Shown here one piece after another: positions 5,907 to 12,672 of a stretch of DNA of 34,315 nucleotides. The position numbers and the translations under genes are program-made. Source of the stretch: an uncultured Bacilli bacterium (GTDB lineage Bacteria; Bacillota_I; Bacilli_A; RF39; UBA660); assembly GCA_944358815.1 (NCBI GenBank), contig CALVRX010000039.1, positions 1 through 34,315 on the forward strand. Direction: 5' to 3'. Positions within the stretch are counted from its first letter, which is position 1, and each line of letters opens with the position of its first letter. The notes beneath the pieces are model-generated. The model made no database searches. It was not told the DNA's origin and saw only the letters and a program-made list of their open reading frames with translations.

Positions 5907-7951
5907 TTTTGCCCTCCTTTTATTACTTCTTTAGATTCATTAGTCTTTTTAATTAAATCGTGCACAATAATATCATTAGAAACAGCAATTTCTTTTTCTG
6001 CCATTTCAGTATATTTAGAAATATAGTCTTTACTGATTACAGATGCTTCATCAAAGACAATTGCTTGTCCGTTTTGGCTATCATAATACATTTTATCAGT
6101 AATCCAATTGCCATTTGGGAAAACGACAAAGTGGTCATCAGTACTAAAAACATCGTGTCCTAAGGCATATTTATCATATATACCTAGCATGTTTCCTAAA
6201 GTTGGTAGGACGTCATACATACCGGTTACAGTAGTAATTTCTTTATTAATTTTTTTTCTTAAATCTTTATCTTTAGTCCAAATGATAAATGGTACTTTAC
6301 GATTTAATTCATAATCATATTTAGTGAATTCTTTATATTTTGGATCATTTTTATCTAATTTAGAGTCTGTTTCAGGATTATAGTTATAATAATAATCATA
6401 TTCTGATCTTTTTATTTTAGCGTCATGGTCACCATATATGACTATAACGGTATTTTCTAATAAACCGGCTTGATCTAATTCATCGATAAATTCACCGATA
6501 GCAGAGTCGGCATAATGAGCGGTCGTGAAGTATTTACCTAAAGTAGTATTTTTAAGGTAGTCGTTGACAACTTCGGTTTTTTGACCAGTTACGGGGTCTG
6601 TTTTAGTATAATGATAAGTTAAATCTAAATCAGTTGTATCTTCTAGTCCTTCAAATGGAGTATGGTTTGTTAGCATGATTAATACTCCATAGTATTTGTC
6701 ATGTTTTTCAGAGATGTTTTTAATTTTTTCTACAGATTGTTTAAAGAATGATTTATCGGATAAACCTAAGCCAATATTTTCATCTAATTTATAGTCTTTA
6801 TCATAGTAATAGAATTTATCATAGCCTAATTGTTTGTGCATGACTTCCCTATTCCACATGTTACCTTTATTAGCGTGCATACTAAAGACATAGTAATCTT
6901 CATCTTTTAAGAATTTTTGAATAGATGGATATTCTCTATCCCAATAACTGACAAAGACGGTACCACTACTAGCTGGAAGTAAAGATGTACTATAAGTAAA
7001 TTCTGTATCGCTACTAGTTCCAACACTTTCTTGGGCATAGAAGTTAGAAAAATACATTCCTTCTTCAGCAAGTTTTTTTAGATTTGGAGCAATGGTTTTA
7101 CCATTAATTTCAGTATTTAACAAGTAATTTTGCATGCTTTCAGCATGAATAGCAATGACATTTTTACCTTTAAATATATCAGTATATTCATTTGTTTCAT
7201 CTTTTCTGGTATTTTCTTTATAGTAATCACGAAATTCTTTAGCCGCTTGGTCATAGCCAAATAATGGACTAATTTGTGGTTTTAAGCTGGCAATTAAGTC
7301 ATTACTTTGATAGACATAAATACCAAATTTCATAACGACATATTCTCTATTCCACTGTTTATATAATCTACTAATATCGGTACCTGTTAAGGTAGAGACA
7401 AAGAATCCTAAAACAATAACGGCAGCAACTAATACTTTTAGTACACTGACTCTTAATTTATCTTTTATTTTTAAGTTAGTATAATAACCTTGTTTTAAGA
7501 GCTTACGATGAACAAATATTAAGGTTAATGGAGCCCAAATATAGCAAAAATCCTTTAGTTCCATGATGGTTTCTAAGGCATCACTAACACCCATGAGCTG
7601 TAATGATGTAGCAAGTAATGAAAATGATGTAAAAGAAACATAGTTAGTATAATAAATAGAATTAATTAGGCAAACTAAGGTTAAAATAATAGACCAAGTT
7701 ATAAAGTATTTGAATCTATTTTTTGGTTTAAAGAAATAAGCAAAAGCTCCAACAAATAAAACAAAGGCTAAATCAGCCAAGATTGGAGAAATTGCGGTAT
7801 AGTTTTTTACTGTAAAAAAACGAATCATACAACCATTAATTAAAGATGTAATAATAAATGCAGCAAAGAGCACATTATGTTTGAAAAAATATATGACATT
7901 GGATTTAGTTTTATGGAGAATGTCAATTAATTTTTTGAAAAAATTTTTCAT
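5903..7951 (-). CDS. LTA synthase family sulfatase-fold membrane enzyme
   Basis: The protein has about five N-terminal membrane helices (residues 1-200) and an outside alkaline phosphatase/sulfatase domain. Family residues are present: metal-binding Glu in HAES near 267, the catalytic Thr in GTSSDTEF near 311, a His in the MHANKGNMWNRE segment, and DH in YGDHD near 508. LtaS enzymes move glycerol-phosphate from phosphatidylglycerol onto the lipoteichoic acid chain. The exact substrate here is inferred. The start is placed at ATG 7951, five bases after GAGGTG; an upstream TTG at 7963 would bury that site. The next gene overlaps by four bases. Confidence 0.88.
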   Translation of the reverse strand: MKNFFKKLIDILHKTKSNVIYFFKHNVLFAAFIITSLINGCMIRFFTVKNYTAISPILADLAFVLFVGAFAYFFKPKNRFKYFITWSIILTLVCLINSIYYTNYVSFTSFSLLATSLQLMGVSDALETIMELKDFCYIWAPLTLIFVHRKLLKQGYYTNLKIKDKLRVSVLKVLVAAVIVLGFFVSTLTGTDISRLYKQWNREYVVMKFGIYVYQSNDLIASLKPQISPLFGYDQAAKEFRDYYKENTRKDETNEYTDIFKGKNVIAIHAESMQNYLLNTEINGKTIAPNLKKLAEEGMYFSNFYAQESVGTSSDTEFTYSTSLLPASSGTVFVSYWDREYPSIQKFLKDEDYYVFSMHANKGNMWNREVMHKQLGYDKFYYYDKDYKLDENIGLGLSDKSFFKQSVEKIKNISEKHDKYYGVLIMLTNHTPFEGLEDTTDLDLTYHYTKTDPVTGQKTEVVNDYLKNTTLGKYFTTAHYADSAIGEFIDELDQAGLLENTVIVIYGDHDAKIKRSEYDYYYNYNPETDSKLDKNDPKYKEFTKYDYELNRKVPFIIWTKDKDLRKKINKEITTVTGMYDVLPTLGNMLGIYDKYALGHDVFSTDDHFVVFPNGNWITDKMYYDSQNGQAIVFDEASVISKDYISKYTEMAEKEIAVSNDIIVHDLIKKTNESKEVIKGGQK

Positions 7952-7974
7952 ATTCCACCTCAATTACTTTTAAC

Positions 7975-7983
7975 ATTATAGCA
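7975..7983 (-). promoter_or_regulatory. Extended -10 promoter of the LtaS-type gene
   Basis: Minus strand TGCTATAAT, an extended -10 box 23 bases before the start codon. No convincing -35 is visible. A second TATAAT (minus strand GATATAATAC) lies about 30 bases upstream. Confidence 0.65.
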
Positions 7984-8035
7984 CGTTTTTAATATAAAAA
8001 AAAGTATTATATCTTTAATATATAGTGATTTTACT

Positions 8036-8063
8036 AAAAGAAAAAGTGACTTGAAAAAGTCAC
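8036..8063 (-). terminator. Terminator downstream of yihY / of the candidate structured RNA
   Basis: Minus strand GTGACTT-TTTC-AAGTCAC followed by TTTTTCTTTT. It ends the transcript from yihY, or the conditional leader of the LtaS-type gene. Confidence 0.85.
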
Positions 8064-8162
8064 TAGGAGACTATTACCTTTAATACGTAGAGATTTAAGA
8101 TTAAATCTTTTTAGTACTAGTAGTCTGGGGGTAAGCATATACCGGTAATAAAATATATGCCC
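8064..8162 (-). ncRNA. Candidate structured RNA with possible pseudoknot, family not recognised
   Basis: Between the yihY stop and the terminator three helices can form: P1, a seven-pair hairpin GCATATA/TATATGC (8135-8141 with 8154-8160); P2, AGACTA/TAGTCT (8068-8073 with 8121-8126); and P3, a seven-pair hairpin AGATTTA/TAAATCT (8091-8097 with 8102-8108). The P1 loop holds TATTACC (minus strand of 8144-8150), which is complementary to GGTAATA (8072-8078), a possible pseudoknot. An intrinsic terminator follows. It could be a riboswitch-like leader of the LtaS-type gene, a small RNA, or a structured 3' end of the yihY message. It matches no riboswitch I know. Confidence 0.35.
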
Positions 8163-8163
8163 A

Positions 8164-9006
8164 TTAATTATTATTGACAGTTTGTTTGTTTTTATGCAGT
8201 TTTTTATAAGCATTATATTCATCAGTATTAATGGCAATGCCCATGACAAATATATATGATAAAATGTATATCCAAATCATCATAGCAATAATACCAGATA
8301 TACTACCATAAAATAAGCTATAATTAGCTAAATGGGATACATAATAAGAATATATGGATGTGGTTACTATCCAACATATAGTAGTAAATAAAGCGCCTTT
8401 ATTCATAAATTTACTTTTTATTTTTTTATCTGGGGAAATTGTATAGATGATTTTTAAAATCCAGAAAATAAAGATAAAAGCAATAGGCCATTTTAAGAGA
8501 ACAAATATAAAGTATATATTATTTTTAATGGCAGAAAACATTTGCAGTTGCATTACTTCTTCAATAATGATATTTCCATAAGCTAAAACGATAAAGATAA
8601 AGACGAAGACAAACATTAGTAAAATAATCATGAATAAGGCTTTGACACGATCTTTGATATAGTCGGTACTTTTAATATTATAAAGTTCATTAGAGGTGAT
8701 GATTATGGAGTATGTGCCATTAGATACTAATATGAATCCGACAATCATGAAGAAAATGACATTCCCAGTGATATGACTATCTTTTATAAAAGGTATCATA
8801 ACTTGAAGGACGCTAGATGGGATTAGTTTTTCAATAATATCGACAAAAGGCGCTATTAAATAAAGAATTTTGGAACCTATATAGCCATATAAAGTTAAAA
8901 GAGGAAAGATGGCTAATACAAGGAAAAAAGCTAATTGACCAGGTAATATTTTCATTTCTGGTCTAGTGATTAAATCAAATATTCTTTTAGCGTACGATTT
9001 TAACAT
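8164..9006 (-). CDS. YihY/UPF0761 family membrane protein
   Basis: A 280-residue polytopic membrane protein with about six hydrophobic segments. It has the N-terminal family pattern AFFLVLAIFPLLTL, a middle YGSISGIIAMMIWIYILSYIFVMG segment, and the ending INTDEYNA. This group was once called ribonuclease BN, but that activity belongs to another gene, and the function remains unsettled. It follows the GGDEF gene by 19 bases on the same strand, in a unit with a 155-residue membrane protein. An overlapping frame at 8034-8249 is a shadow. Confidence 0.88.
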   Translation of the reverse strand: MLKSYAKRIFDLITRPEMKILPGQLAFFLVLAIFPLLTLYGYIGSKILYLIAPFVDIIEKLIPSSVLQVMIPFIKDSHITGNVIFFMIVGFILVSNGTYSIIITSNELYNIKSTDYIKDRVKALFMIILLMFVFVFIFIVLAYGNIIIEEVMQLQMFSAIKNNIYFIFVLLKWPIAFIFIFWILKIIYTISPDKKIKSKFMNKGALFTTICWIVTTSIYSYYVSHLANYSLFYGSISGIIAMMIWIYILSYIFVMGIAINTDEYNAYKKLHKNKQTVNNN

Positions 9007-9025
9007 ACTGCCTCTTCCCTTTCTT

Positions 9026-11047
9026 TTAATTTTTTATTTCTTCTTTATTATTACGCATATCAATAGTGGCTTCATTGATAGCATCATCAATGGTTTTGAT
9101 TTCGTCATTAATCATACTATAACCTATGGCAGCACCGAAACCATGTGATAGTTCTTTAAATTCTTTGTTTAATTTTCTAATATAGGTGACGATAGTTTTT
9201 TCATCATGGCCAATAATAAAGATTAAGAATTCATTACCATTAGTTCTTAAAATTTCACTATTGCTTAATTGATGGTTAATTAAAATACTAGCAGCTTCGA
9301 CTATGACTTTATCACCTTCAGTATGACCAAAGTTATCATTAATATAAGCAATGTTATTCAAGTCAATGACGATAACTGATTGTGGATAGGCTTCACTATT
9401 ATCCCATTTTTCCATATTATCATTTAAATAATTACGATTTTTCAATGATGTTAGGGTATCAATATAGCGTAATTTATCGGTTTTGGATAATTTACTATTG
9501 ATGTCTTTCTTTTTATTTAAAATAATTTTAGTAATAATAACGGCAATAGCTAATAATACAATAGCAATAGAGCTTAAGATTAATTGTAAGTTCTTATTAT
9601 TATTATTTGATAAAAGTAAATCTTTATAACTATTATTGACAGTTTCTTTAGTATTTATAAAAGATAAGTAAAAATTGAAAAAGTCATTTAAGTTTTTATT
9701 TTTTTGAGAGATATATCCAAAATTATCTTGAATATCTAAAGTATTTAATTTTTTGAATTGTTTTAAATCTGATCTAATATAATAATCATATGTGTATTCA
9801 TCGATGGCAGCGATGTCATTAGGTTTTATATTACTTATTAAATCTTTCACATTGTCATATTCTTTAGTTTTTATATTATTTTCTTTTAAATATTTAGATA
9901 TTTTAGTATCTTTGATGGTTAAGACGGTTATATCTTTTAGAGATGTAACGTTATTTACGATTAAATTTGTATTTTGATTTGTGATAATGGCGATTTTACT
10001 ATCAAATATTGGGATAGTTTTATAAGTGTTTTTGACATTATTACTATGATTATTTAAAGTAATATCAATTTCATTTGTTTCTAATGCTTTAAGAATATTG
10101 GCTTGTGATGAGTATTGTTTATAGTCAATTTCAATACCAGCAGTTTTAGCAAAGTTACTTAAAATATCATGATTAAAGCCTTTTAAAGACCCACCTACGG
10201 TAATATCATACGGTGCATTAGCTACAAATCCAAAGGTATATCTCCTACTTCGAAAATCAGTTTGTTCTTTTTCAGATATTTCTTTATAGGTAAAATAGTT
10301 ATTGGCAAAGTGTTTAGCGAAAGAATTTGATAGTTTATTTTCTTTCCATTTATTTAAATATTTAGTAATGATTTTATTTAATTTTTCATCAGTGCCCAAA
10401 GTTATAACATAGTTAATTTTATATTCAGGAATATTATAGGCTATGTGCAGATTTTTAGAGGTTAAAATTGTCTCTAGGTAATCTAGTTTTGGTAAGGCTA
10501 TAGCATTTACAGCATTAGTGTTTAAAGCAGTTAATAAAAGTTCAGCTGTGTCATATTCTTGATAAGTTAAATTGGTGGATCCTAATAAGGAATCAGAAAG
10601 TTTTTTAGTGGTGTTTTTTAAACAACCAATTTTTAAGTTATTTAATTCACTAATATCAGTAAAATGCTGTTTTTCATTTGTAATTAAAATATAATTATCC
10701 TGATACAATAATAAATCATTAGAGCTTGGATTATCTTTTTTAGATAATGAGTAGTCAGCTATAGTGTCAGTTGAAGTTTCGTAGGAAATTTTATTGAAGG
10801 CAAGTTTAGTATCTTTACTTAATGAGTTGATGAAGTCGAAAAAGATACCACTTCCATTATTACTAACTATTGGAACATTATTTAGTATAGCAAAGTCAAT
10901 AACGTTATTTTTATTGTCTTCAATCCATTTTTTTTCAACTACTGTTAAAGTTGTGTTTTGGTCCTCTTTAGTAAAAAAACGGACTAAGCCGATAGAACCT
11001 AAAATTACTACAATTATTATGGCAATTATTCCGATTTTTTTATTCAC
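9026..11047 (-). CDS. Tandem solute-binding domains with degenerate GGDEF domain
   Basis: An N-terminal membrane helix (NKKIGIIAIIIVVILG) is followed by two outside periplasmic-binding-protein type 3 domains (about 45-260 and 270-485), a second membrane helix (LQLILSSIAIVLLAIAVIITKI), and an inside GGDEF domain of about 160 residues beginning near DTLTSLKNRNYL. The layout is that of a ligand-sensing diguanylate cyclase. The signature motif reads NGNEF rather than GGDEF, while DLNNIAYINDNFGH..GD is kept, so c-di-GMP synthesis is doubtful. The GTG at 11047, six bases after GGTGG, is the best start; the frame also opens at ATG 11068. Either start overlaps the upstream gene. Confidence 0.85.
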   Translation of the reverse strand: MNKKIGIIAIIIVVILGSIGLVRFFTKEDQNTTLTVVEKKWIEDNKNNVIDFAILNNVPIVSNNGSGIFFDFINSLSKDTKLAFNKISYETSTDTIADYSLSKKDNPSSNDLLLYQDNYILITNEKQHFTDISELNNLKIGCLKNTTKKLSDSLLGSTNLTYQEYDTAELLLTALNTNAVNAIALPKLDYLETILTSKNLHIAYNIPEYKINYVITLGTDEKLNKIITKYLNKWKENKLSNSFAKHFANNYFTYKEISEKEQTDFRSRRYTFGFVANAPYDITVGGSLKGFNHDILSNFAKTAGIEIDYKQYSSQANILKALETNEIDITLNNHSNNVKNTYKTIPIFDSKIAIITNQNTNLIVNNVTSLKDITVLTIKDTKISKYLKENNIKTKEYDNVKDLISNIKPNDIAAIDEYTYDYYIRSDLKQFKKLNTLDIQDNFGYISQKNKNLNDFFNFYLSFINTKETVNNSYKDLLLSNNNNKNLQLILSSIAIVLLAIAVIITKIILNKKKDINSKLSKTDKLRYIDTLTSLKNRNYLNDNMEKWDNSEAYPQSVIVIDLNNIAYINDNFGHTEGDKVIVEAASILINHQLSNSEILRTNGNEFLIFIIGHDEKTIVTYIRKLNKEFKELSHGFGAAIGYSMINDEIKTIDDAINEATIDMRNNKEEIKN

Positions 11048-11507
11048 TGCTTCCACCATCTTTTCCATATATGAAGTTTTCTTCTGTTTTATGTTTATAA
11101 CCAGCGATTGGGTAATTAGCGTTATCTTCTTTTGTGTCGATTAAAACTTGAATATCATAATATGATTTATCATCGTCTTTTAGTTTTTCTAGGATGGTAT
11201 TACCTAGTTTTTTAGCATCTTCTGGTTTCATTTCGTTATTAACGGTGATGATGAAATTTAAAATACGTCCCTCATTATGATAATCGACATTTGATACTTG
11301 GTTATTGGATTTTAAAGTGTCTTCAATATCATCAATAGTACTAGAAGATATTTTATGGTCCTCAATACCATTTAGACGGTCACCATATTTATTATTACTA
11401 AATAGTGGTACAATAAATAACCAAATTATAATGATTAAAAAGATAACTAGAAAGATAATGCCTCCAATTAGACATTGTTTTTTGTGTTCATTTATAAATT
11501 TTTTCAT
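11040..11507 (-). CDS. Single-pass membrane protein of unknown function
   Basis: I do not recognise this 155-residue protein. It has a short basic inside tail (MKKFINEHKKQ), one long membrane helix (about 14-35), and an outside domain with the pattern of a small alpha/beta fold (STIDDIEDTLKSNNQVSNVDYH..GRILNFIITVN, then ILEKLKDDDKSYYDIQVLID). It starts at ATG after GAGGTG, and its end overlaps the tandem SBP/GGDEF gene, so the two are made together. It may help sensing by that protein; this is inference from position only. Confidence 0.8.
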   Translation of the reverse strand: MKKFINEHKKQCLIGGIIFLVIFLIIIIWLFIVPLFSNNKYGDRLNGIEDHKISSSTIDDIEDTLKSNNQVSNVDYHNEGRILNFIITVNNEMKPEDAKKLGNTILEKLKDDDKSYYDIQVLIDTKEDNANYPIAGYKHKTEENFIYGKDGGSSE

Positions 11508-11524
11508 TGTTAATCACCTCGAAT

Positions 11525-11553
11525 ATTATACTATATTTTATGCTTATTTTCAA
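11525..11553 (-). promoter_or_regulatory. Promoter of the membrane protein-GGDEF-yihY unit
   Basis: Minus strand TTGAAA, 17 bases, TATAAT (-35 11548-11553, -10 11525-11530). It overlaps the last codons of the upstream pilin-like gene. Confidence 0.85.
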
Positions 11554-12150
11554 ACTTCGCTTATCAAATAAGGATTTTCTTTGGTTCCACTTCCACCAAT
11601 TATTTTAGAGGTGTTATGGAGAGTTATAACTGGTCGAATGTTCAACTGCTGTGTTGGAGTGGATGTTTTAAGAGTGCCATTAGAAATAATATAAACATTA
11701 TTATTTATGGTATTGATGGTATATTCTGGACCGTTTTTTATAGAAAAATCTGATAAGTAATTGCCTTTTTGGCATTCTATTTCAGTACCTGTTTGACATT
11801 TTAAATTATTAGATGCATTTAAAAAGTCTTGGGTAGTTAAAAGTCCTATGGTCATATTAATATGCTTTTGACATTCATTTTGAGCAAATTGTAAGCAGAA
11901 ATCTGTTTTTTTGAGTTCTAAATTGTTAAATTCATTATAGAGATTATGATTTAGATATGTATTAATACTGGATGTTTGAAAGTTAGTTTGATTATTGGTA
12001 TCCCATGGCATGGTGGCGATTTTATCATTACTGACGATTTTGATGGATCCGTCTTTATTAAGAGATAAAATACGCCATACGGTATTATTTAATTTTAGAT
12101 AGTTATCTGGATTGCTACCTTTATAAATTCCTGATGTGGCTTTTAGCAGA
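11550..12150 (-). CDS. C-terminal part of the pilin-like surface protein (out of frame)
   Basis: This open frame runs from the ten-A tract to a stop at 11550. Its first ATG is at 12011, but the upstream codons already read as protein (NPDNYLKLNNTVWRILSLNKDGSIKI). That segment closely parallels one in the surface protein at 33-34 kb (NPNNYL.FNNE..GWRIISI..DGTIKI), and both end with a related (R)PVITL / VPAVYL...GG.G...NPY tail. It therefore belongs to the same DUF6273-like, lectin-fold-type domain and is not an independent gene. Four Cys lie in the middle. Adding one A (or removing two) at 12151-12160 joins it to the pilin-like part, giving about 342 residues. Confidence 0.75.
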
Positions 12151-12577
12151 TTTTTTTTTTAGAATTAGCATAAATAGTGTCAGATAAGTTTAGACTGATA
12201 TTGGTTTCTTTAGATGGTTCATCATTATAGGTATAGACATAACTTTTAGTTTCGCTATTATATTTGATTTCGACATTACCATTTAAATTTTCACTACTAT
12301 TACGTGGGTCTTTGACTTCGTCATTAGTGATATAGCCTTCATCGATTAGTTGACTTACTGGAAGTGAATAGACAGAACCGTCATCACTTAATTTAGTGGC
12401 ATTGTCTACGCTCCATTCTTTGGCAGCTGTAATGACAACGTCAACTTGGTCTTTATAAGTTTCTTCTCTAGCATTTCTAATAACAGAACCAACGGCTGGA
12501 TAAACGACTAAAGCTATGAGTCCTAAAATAGCAACTACGGCTACTAATTCTACTAGGGTAAATCCTTTATTTTTCAT
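12143..12577 (-). CDS. Type IV pilin-like protein, N-terminal part before an A10 frameshift
   Basis: The start KMKNKGFTLVELVAVVAILGLIALVVYPA is a class III (prepilin) signal: cleavage Gly-Phe, Glu at +5, then a hydrophobic helix. It continues as a pseudopilin-like domain (IRNAREETYKDQVDVVITAAKEW, then VSQLIDEGYI). At ten A in a row the frame runs into a stop two codons later, leaving about 144 residues. ATG 12577 is chosen because AGGTGAT lies six bases upstream. No prepilin peptidase is in the window. The intended product is probably the fusion with the downstream frame. The break could be a switch, transcriptional slippage, a true mutation or a sequencing error. Confidence 0.8.
   Translation of the reverse strand: MKNKGFTLVELVAVVAILGLIALVVYPAVGSVIRNAREETYKDQVDVVITAAKEWSVDNATKLSDDGSVYSLPVSQLIDEGYITNDEVKDPRNSSENLNGNVEIKYNSETKSYVYTYNDEPSKETNISLNLSDTIYANSKKKIC
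12151..12160 (-). repeat. Homopolymer A10 tract inside the pilin-like gene
   Basis: Ten T on the plus strand are ten A in the coding strand. It sits exactly at the point where the N- and C-terminal frames separate. A length of 8 or 11 would keep one frame open throughout. Confidence 0.9.
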
Positions 12578-12599
12578 TTTCATCACCTATTCTATTTAA

Positions 12600-12628
12600 A
12601 TTATAATGTAAATGAGGTGCAAAGTCAA
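12600..12628 (-). promoter_or_regulatory. Promoter of the pilin-like gene
   Basis: Minus strand TTGACT, 17 bases, TATAAT, close to perfect consensus. The gene is therefore strongly transcribed despite its frameshift. Confidence 0.88.
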
Positions 12629-12645
12629 CCAACACATGGTATAAT
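12617..12645 (+). promoter_or_regulatory. Promoter of the U32 peptidase gene
   Basis: Extended -10 TGGTATAAT (12637-12645) with a poor -35 (GTGCAA) 17 bases before TATAAT. It overlaps the divergent pilin-like promoter, so the two may interfere. Confidence 0.7.
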
Positions 12646-12672
12646 ACTTTTGGAAATTTTGGGGGTGTTTAG

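Noticed and set aside
8064-8162. Known riboswitch, tmRNA, RNase P RNA or SRP RNA
   Set aside because: None of the conserved cores I know for these classes is present; it is kept only as an unassigned structured RNA candidate.
8034-8249. 71-codon minus-strand frame at the end of yihY
   Set aside because: It overlaps the yihY end in another frame and reads through the candidate structured RNA and terminator; no ribosome site.
12143-12586. UGA recoding or Mycoplasma code 4
   Set aside because: Trp is encoded by TGG throughout, and TGA is used as a real stop (14779-14781, 1293-1295) followed by terminators or new starts, so the standard bacterial code applies.
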